Source: Agriotes lineatus
Taxonomy: Eukaryota > Arthropoda > Insecta > Coleoptera > Elateridae
DNA: 64,000 nucleotides
Direction of reading: 5' to 3'
Assembly (NCBI GenBank): GCA_940337035.1
Contig: CALNHX010005264.1
Span: 1 to 64,000, forward strand
Position 1 is the first letter of the stretch, and the number at the start of each line of letters is the position of its first letter. The notes beneath the pieces were generated by a model. It saw nothing but the letters and a program-made list of their open reading frames with translations. It was not told where the DNA came from and made no database searches. Below are positions 56,501-64,000 of this stretch, one piece after another. The position numbers and the translations under genes are program-made.

Positions 56501-58818
56501 GTAGCCTTCCAGTCAAAGTGGTAACCTTAAAGTATTTCTCCTTATGTCCTAGTATCTCCATACACGACGTCCACAACCAGTATGTCTGCAACCCCTACTA
56601 GCTCCACCTTCTGCTGCAAACAAGCTATCTCTCGTCCGATGGTCCTCAGTATTTAATCCCAGCCTCCAACAGTTACTTCCCTCGTCACAAGCCAGTCGGT
56701 CCTCATCCAAATAGTACTAAGTCCCTCAGGTGTTGTACTCGAAAACTCCAAATGTCATCAACAATCCAAATTATATAAATATTAATGAATTGTAATCCAA
56801 CTCCAATTAAACTATGTCCAAATCTTTCTTCTTACTTCTACGTCTTGTTAGTTAGCTCTATTTTACCATCTCCTCATTTTTAAATCATATTATTTTATTT
56901 CTTCTTATAATTCACTTTCTTATACCTTGTATGTGATTAGTAAACCCTTTTTAAATTGATTGTAATAAATTAAATGAACTTAAGGGCACATTTATAGTTT
57001 TATTTTCACCAAAATTAAATTTTACATCTGTTTTTTAATTTGTTATTTTAATAATCATCCCAATTTTTATCCTTATCCTAGACTACCATTATTCCTGCCT
57101 GCTACATTTTATAAATACATTTGAATGTTGCTCACTTTATAAATTGTTACAAATAGAATTTTATTCTGTCATATGCAACATCTAACTTTGTATTTATTGT
57201 TAATTTTTGATACCATCATCAAGTAGTACTCATTGTGAAATAACTTTCTTTAAAATGTTCTTTGAATCTTTGAGTTTTAATTATTATCCAATTAAATAAG
57301 GAATTATTCATACAATTTTCCACATCTTTTCATTTTTGATTCATGTAAATAAATAACTGTATTTAATGTAATACATGACCTCTATATACCATAGCAATAT
57401 GTTGAAAGAAAATAGCACACTTCTACATTGTTGTATAAAGCTTTAATTTGATCTTAAGTAAAGGTGACATCAAACTGAGCGCATAATAATATTTATGCCG
57501 TGTTCTTATTATTCCACCAAGTCAACGTGCGATCATTACGTAATCATTTCATGCGTTTGGTGATCGCCACGAATCGCAATTTGGGATGTAATAACTACTA
57601 TTAGTTGATGTTCCAGCGTGATAACAGTTGACAGGAACTCTTTCTTCGAAATTTATATTTGGTGGTACAACGTTTTGAGGAGGAGCTGAGTAGCGCAGTA
57701 GCGTGTATAATCGGGATCGGTGATACCATTGACAGTTTGGCACCAAGTTAAATGTGCTCTACTCAGAACCACAGACCTAAGAGATAGAGTAACAAGGTCA
57801 ACACAACACCAAGACACACACATAACACAATGGATGCTACACAAGCACAAAAGGCGCGCTCCAACTTTGCAACCCCAAATGATGTTACCGTTACCAACAA
57901 TGCATACATACATACAATGTATTCAGGGAACAAACATAATAATTAGTGCCAAATGTTAGTCTGTCGATCTTAATTTTCAGAAAAAAGCAAATTGTTGTAG
58001 AACAGTACGTAGAGCCCTGATTGCCTTCATTTCTATATAGACAATTCTAGAATCGATACTAAGTAGACGTATGCAGTTGTACTACATAGAAGTTAAGAGA
58101 ATTATTGTATTGACTTTTCGAATATAAGTATCTACATGTCACACCAAGAAACCAGCTACCAGATCCGTCAAGTCTATAAATACATGCTTTATTCGAGGCG
58201 GAAAAATTTACACTCGCATAAAATTAAACGTTATTTTCAAAGAATACTAAAATTAGTCATTCTAATAAACTGCCAGTAGTATTCAAAATGATGGTATTTA
58301 GAAAATAGTGATTTGAATTTTTATAACTACACTATCAAGAACGTGGCGGATAACTGTTATTGCTGGTCGCATGGCTTGCTTGGTCATATCTGGGATTGAT
58401 GATCTTTACAAAACATTCAAAGCTATCAGCCTCGTGGATCACTAATAACCTTGTTTCTGAAAACTTCTATTCCTTCTAAAGGCATTTTCAGAACACTACT
58501 GTATTCTGTAAAGTAAAAAATATGTTTGTTGGTTTTTGAGTGTCGAACAAGGTGTAGCAACTAAACTAATTTTTCGTCTAGATTTAATTGCCAAAAAATA
58601 ATATAAATCCAGTTACATAATATAAAATTAATAAAACTTACATACTAAAATTGATTCAGGTATAATTGCGCGATGCAACTCTTAACCTATACCCGAGGAA
58701 GAAATCACACATAACTAATTCATTCTCTTCTGGGAAATTGTATAACTAATGTAATCACCAGACCAGGCAGTAAAATCAAATAAAAATTGACTTATTCCAG
58801 ATATTTGTTACATAGTTA
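56501..58818. other. C-rich tail, then AT-rich; nothing firm
   Basis: 56501-56760 continues the C-biased sequence of the candidate exon. AATAAA at about 56967 could be its polyadenylation signal. 57549-57950 has overlapping frames of 65-86 codons on both strands without recognisable motif. The remainder is AT-rich. Confidence 0.4.
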
Positions 58819-60020
58819 ATAATATGGGAAAAAATTTTTGATTTTTCAAAAAAACTTTTCAGGTCAATAATTTATGCTGGTTTAAAAAGCTATTTAGCCC
58901 CTATCACATATACCGAGTGATTTTTACTTATTTAGAAAATGGGGTTTTTCGAAATTGTCAAAATCCGAAAAGTGCTATTTTTCCGAAATTAAGTAAGATT
59001 TCAAAGAGATTTTTTTAGAGTGTGTTATTTTTAGCTAACTGAACAATTTCAAGGCCAGCAAACCCCTAATTTTTTTAACTTTAGCTAAAAATTAATTTTT
59101 CAATTTTTTCAATGTTTTTCAAAATTTCACATATCAAGACTTAATATTAAAATTCAATTTTTTTATGTGAAGATTAAAGATTTATAATTGGAAAATATAA
59201 TATAAAATATTAATTACTTCTTTAGATTTTTTATTATTTACCGAAAAGTAGTATGTTTGTATAATTTTTACGTTTTTTATGCAATGCGCTTTTTAGGAGA
59301 AATATTTTTCACTTCTAATTAATATTTATATAATGGCTTCAAGAAACTCTAATCTAGCCATGGTAATGAATTACTGTTACAAAAATCCTGTAAATGATTT
59401 TGTGTAGTTATCTAAATGAAATATTTTTTAGAACATGTAATTGGATAAAGAAAAATCTCATCATTTAGACAACTGAAAAAGAACATTTACAGGATTTTTG
59501 TAACAGTAATTCATTAGAATTGAAAAATGTTTCTCCTAAGAAGCGTCATGCATAAAAAACGTAAAAATGATGCAAACATACTACTTTTCGGTAAATAATA
59601 AAAAATCTGAAGAAGTAATTAACGTTTTATATTATTTTTCCCAATTATAAATTTTTAAAGTTTTCACATAAAAAATTTGAATTTTTATTTTAAGTCTTGA
59701 TAAGTGAAATTTTGAAAAATATTTAAAAAACTGAAAAATTAATTTTTAGCTAAAGTTAAAAATATAGGGCTTGCTGGCCTTGAGATTGTCCAGTTAGCTA
59801 AAAATAACACGCTCTAAAAAAAATTCATTGAAATCTTAATTAATTTCGGATTTTGACAATTCCGGAGAATTCCATTTTCTAAACAAGTAAAAATTACTCA
59901 GTATATATGATAGGGGCTAAATAGGTTTTTAGACAAGCACAAACTATTGACGTAAAGTTTTTTTGAAAAATCAAAAATCAAAATTTTTCCCATATTATGC
60001 CGACGTTTTGGCGGACACTG
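58819..60020. mobile_element. 1.2-kb palindromic element, copy 2
   Basis: The right end, reversed, reads CAGTGTCCGCCAAAACGTCG, followed by TA. The left end starts at ATAATATGGGAAAAA and lacks the outer 24 bp or so. Both arms align over nearly their full length and closely match copy 1 at 32738-33946. The central spacer (59420-59459) is the reverse complement of that of copy 1, so the two copies are inserted in opposite polarity. Confidence 0.85.
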
Positions 60021-61379
60021 TATATTATAAGTGATTGTCAGCCCAGAGTATGGTGAGGTTCCCGAATTTTTGCGTTTTCTACTCTAGTGTTTGACTATGC
60101 AATATGCACTCTACAAACGCAGAAGTGTGAAAGGTTACATAGCACACTTTTTCCACAAGTCAATATTTTAGCGTTAGAAAAGTGAAATATTGGGTAAGCA
60201 ATTATATTATTGCAATTTAATAACTGTTAATAATTAACATGTCAAAATGGCTGACTGTAGTTTATAGTATTAAAACAATTATAATGAAACGGTATAAGAT
60301 TTTATTTTGCCAAAGCACTCTGGAGCAACAATCATTTATAATCACTCTGTATATGAAAGGTAACTAATTCAAGTATGGATATCCCAAAGAAATAAATATA
60401 AAATTAATATTATATTGACTAATTGTTTCCCAAAAGCTGTCATTAACAACCATTTACCAGAGGATTTTTTTTGTTATAATCAGTAAATTATACCACAAGA
60501 ACCACACGTGCTGCTTTTAAAACACCACTTGACCGTTAGGTGGGGCGATATTTTGCGGCAAGACGAATATTTTCAATTACTTTTGATTGCTCGAGTGACA
60601 TATGATTAGATTCAATGAATAAATAGAAAAATATTTCGTTCATTTTTACAAAAAACTTAAATCTTAATTGTTTGTTTGCTTGTAGTCAAGATCACCTTGG
60701 ATATGACTTGCATGTCGGCGGTATTTTTATTGAATATAAAGTCTGTACATAAGAAGATTATATTCCGTCGCTATACAAATCGCTTGCTTTTATAGTTAGT
60801 TGCTAAGAAAAATTATGAATTTTAATTGGTATAGAACGCCTTGAATGATAGTATAAACAATTTAACTTATAGTGGCGCCATAAAAAAGTTAACAAATTTT
60901 AAGTTTTAGACATGACAATGTTTTTTTAACGAAAGCGTGAAGGATTGTTTGACTGATGAAAATCGAAATGATACTCTTATATGACAAATTTTAAACTATA
61001 CAAAACTGAGTGTTGAAACCCAATACTTTGTAGCTTTGTAGGTACTTCATAGCTGAGAGACCGCATATAAAGGGTTTGTAATTATACTTCTCTAAGGAGG
61101 TGCATTTAAAATAAGTCGGTTTGTTATGAACTTTACACATAGGGTACCAATTTTGTTACACCAATATTAAGTAAAGCGAAAATACCCGAAAGCAACGTGA
61201 TTCACACCCAATGCAAATGAGGGATTGTGAGTATCAAACGGTACATATTTAGTACAAGCAATGATCAGTCAATCAATAGGTGCGCTAGGTTCAATAACTT
61301 ACCGAATCGAACTTCGTAGAACCACGCTGAGCTAGTGAGCTACAATGAAGTAGGCTAAAGGAAATAATGATCACCAATG
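60021..61379. other. AT-rich, nothing recognised
   Basis: No frame, repeat or exon supported. Confidence 0.5.
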
Positions 61380-62620
61380 AAAGGAAACAACATCGGCTGG
61401 CAACAAACAATAATTTTTTATTCACAATGACATCCCAATATTAACAATGGGAGGGGGAAGGAGGACATAATATATGGGCGACACTACCAGAATTACAGAA
61501 ACCCAAACTTCCGGTACTAGTTAAGCTAATCAACGCTTGACGAAGAAATTACAATTTACGCTGCACCTGCAAACGTCAAACGGTTCCAGAAGGAAGAGTT
61601 ATTTATAGGTCGGCTAATACAATAAGTTAAGTGCAGAAACAGCATACGGGCCCTGTTAATGAACGTTTAATCTGGCTGATCTCAAGTGAAATTAATCAAA
61701 TTGCGGATTAATTTGTTTCGCAAATGATGCTGTCGATAATGCCTTATCGAGCAAAAGTTTTTCATACAAAAATTAAAATATTGGTCAAATTCCAATGTAG
61801 ACCTTCGCCACGATTGCAGAATAATACTGACGAAAGGAGGCTATCAGGATGGCCCGTCTTCTATTCTTATTGCAGTTGATAACGTTACACAAAATGAAAA
61901 AGTTTGAGCGGCACGCAATATAGTAATTGCTAACGATAACCGACGAACAATCGTCTGTCAACGAATGAAATTTATTTGAGCACAGAAAAGGATTTTTTGA
62001 AGTTCCCCTAGGGCAGTTCACTGTCGTTATAAGTCGATGAGCCCAGTAATTTTCCCGGGACGCGTAAAACACTACCTCACAGGTCGTGGAAATATTGCTT
62101 TCCGACGAATTCCAAGGCATAAAGAAAAACCAAGGGCTTACTGGACGTCGGTGATCAGCAAACGGGATTTCCCAGAAAACATCGAAAACAGGGAGAAAGG
62201 AAGAGGACAGAAAAAACTAAGAAAACGAAGGAGGCTTGAAAGAATAACTGGGCATCAGACCATGTAGAGCTAATAGCGAATATAGCTTATCTCTAATATT
62301 ATGCGGCTAGTGGACACTTTGTTTCACGGCAGAAATACTCGCCAGCTGCGGCGGCTCGACAACAGGACCAAAATTGCCCTGGAGCTGCGGTTCTGATGGA
62401 TTAAGTTCACACATGGCGCGGGCACGTCGAACTGCTTTCGCAGCAAAAAATAGAAAAACCTATGTCCGTAAGAAAGGAATATTTGGTGCCAAATCACAGC
62501 AGTTTTTGATTAAAATCCTACTATATAACCTAGGCGGCTTAAAACGCGCGCCAATGTTCGGGATCGTAGATTGTCGACAAACTGAGCGAAAAATTTAGAC
62601 TAATCTATTTCAGATCGTAA
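61380..62620. other. Unidentified GC-richer block
   Basis: Frames of 111 codons (61785-62120, -) and 76 and 74 codons (62037-62267 and 62374-62598, +) lie in a block of higher GC than its flanks. The + strand peptides are very basic (ENREKGRGQKKLRKRRRLER). No domain recognised. It may be a degraded LTR element or an exon-bearing region. Confidence 0.3.
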
Positions 62621-64000
62621 CAGATTAATGAACTAAACATTACATTGGAATACTGAATAATTAAAATAATAGTAACTAGTGCAATTTAGCAAACGTAAAA
62701 TATTCTGAATTAAAACCTCTAGTAATTTTGTAGTTTTCTGTATTCGCGATAATTCCGACATGAAAATAGGAATAATTAAAGGTATGTATTTAGCGGTCCA
62801 TATCCATATTATTTACAATAGTGCTAACTTGTGTAAATTCACATATTGGTTCTGTGATGACTAAAATGGCAGTGTAAAAGATAATACATCACATTATTCA
62901 CCTGACTAATGATAAATTATAAATGTAGTAGTGTCAAAAATGACTTGTACAATTTGTGAAATTGCTTTAACTTCAATTCTTATTTAATTTATGCATATTT
63001 CGTTGTAACAAAAAGTATTTTTAAATGAGATGGCTTGGTTACTATAATGTATTCTTTGTGGGAAAGAACTGAAATATAGGTAAATTAAAAAGTAGGAATT
63101 TTTCAGCAAACCAATTTGTTTCCTATAAATATAATGTTATCATTAATTTATTTACTCAGCGATATTTCAACAAACTATAGCAGACGGTTTTTACTAATAT
63201 GCTCCGATCTTGTACCACATATATGAAAGTTCATTGTCTCGCTGCATATTTAGTTTATGTTAATCACGGTGTCAATGAGTACCTACACCTAGGCCTTATA
63301 AGGTGTTCTTATTAAAGTTGTCTATTAATAGTTGTAGTACGTGATTGACGGGTCGGCGTCCACGATGGAACACCTTGATTGATCTGTTATCTGCGGAAGA
63401 TCGCACGCTTTGCACGCCAATGGCCTGAAAATTTATAGCCAAGATGGCGGTAATTGGTAAACGTGATCTGCAGTTTCACTTACAACAGCATTGAGCTGCA
63501 ACAGTTATCCTTGCACCTTGTTTCGCCTAGTCATTTCAATTATACTTAGGAATTAGTCGAAGTTGTTAAAAATTAATCCGAAAGAAAGTAATTACGAACT
63601 AGCTGCTCGTTCGATTCAAATAGGATGGGAACGCTTTTATCTTTAAATTAATCTATTGGATTAGATTGCTGTAGGCGCGAGATGTACAAAATCAATTTAA
63701 CTTTTCCATAATTAGGATTGTAGATAACTTAAATTATTCCGGCTTAATTTTTCATTTAAAGATATAACTGTGCCCCAAGGTGTTAGTTATGTGACTTTTG
63801 ACGCAATATTTGCTCCACTCTATTCACATTGATGAGTCGTTAGAATCGCATATGTTAGACGTAACATATGCAAACCCTACAAATTCGACCTAAACTAGAA
63901 GTTTATTGACTTAACCGCAGCGCCATCATTAAAAAGTCAGAGAGAAAATTCTGTTTTGAGTCTAGCAGAAAATGTAATTAGAGTTAAAAGCTTTTACTTG
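62621..64000. other. AT-rich, nothing recognised
   Basis: No feature supported up to the right end of the window. Confidence 0.5.

Noticed and set aside
1..64000. CRISPR arrays, bacterial operons, rRNA genes
   Set aside because: The sequence is eukaryotic (spliced exon, LINEs, SINEs, LTR element); no spaced identical repeats or rRNA-like sequence were seen.

Overview
The window reads as an AT-rich arthropod, most probably insect, nuclear genome segment dominated by transposable elements. The single piece of host coding sequence I can name with confidence is one internal exon (46204-46355, + strand) of the secreted heparan-sulfate 6-O-endosulfatase gene Sulf1. It has a clean acceptor and donor and reads like the insect protein. 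No neighbouring Sulf1 exon was found, so much of the window is probably intronic or flanking DNA of that gene. A second, weaker exon candidate (56255-56500) is unidentified.

The best preserved element is a complete BEL/Pao LTR retrotransposon on the - strand (35023-42418, 7,396 bp). It has two 806-bp LTRs that differ at one base, a 5-bp ATTAT target duplication, an 18-nt primer-binding site complementary to tRNA-Tyr, and one uninterrupted Gag-Pol frame. It sits inside a degenerate LINE (LINE B), whose frame is also split by a 1.2-kb palindrome, a 775-bp DNA transposon with 6-bp target duplication and a 1.4-kb palindromic element. LINE B itself abuts a different RTE-type LINE (LINE A). The stretch 30.5-44.2 kb is thus a stack of nested insertions whose relative order can be read.

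Layout: 0-2.1 kb unresolved GC-richer block and an antisense LINE relic; 7.5-9.0 kb LINE and Penelope-like relics with a Penelope-type terminal repeat; 12-18 kb several TA-flanked MITEs, hairpins, a Penelope repeat and a jockey-like LINE scrap; 22-28 kb MITEs, a SINE with target duplication and a mariner pseudogene; 30.5-44.2 kb the nested stack; 46.2 kb the Sulf1 exon; 46.9-51.0 kb a Tc1 relic interrupted by a deleted mariner that itself carries a palindrome; 52.7-55.6 kb a small palindromic MITE and a GC-richer block with a 95-bp tandem repeat; 56.3 kb candidate exon; 58.8-60.0 kb the second copy of the 1.2-kb palindrome. The remainder is AT-rich DNA in which I recognise nothing.

The strongest theme is the number of long inverted-repeat elements, most flanked by TA and several beginning CAG: about a dozen, with arms from about 20 to about 600 bp. 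If transcribed within an intron they would give long double-stranded RNA. All family calls come from reading motifs by eye; no database search was possible.
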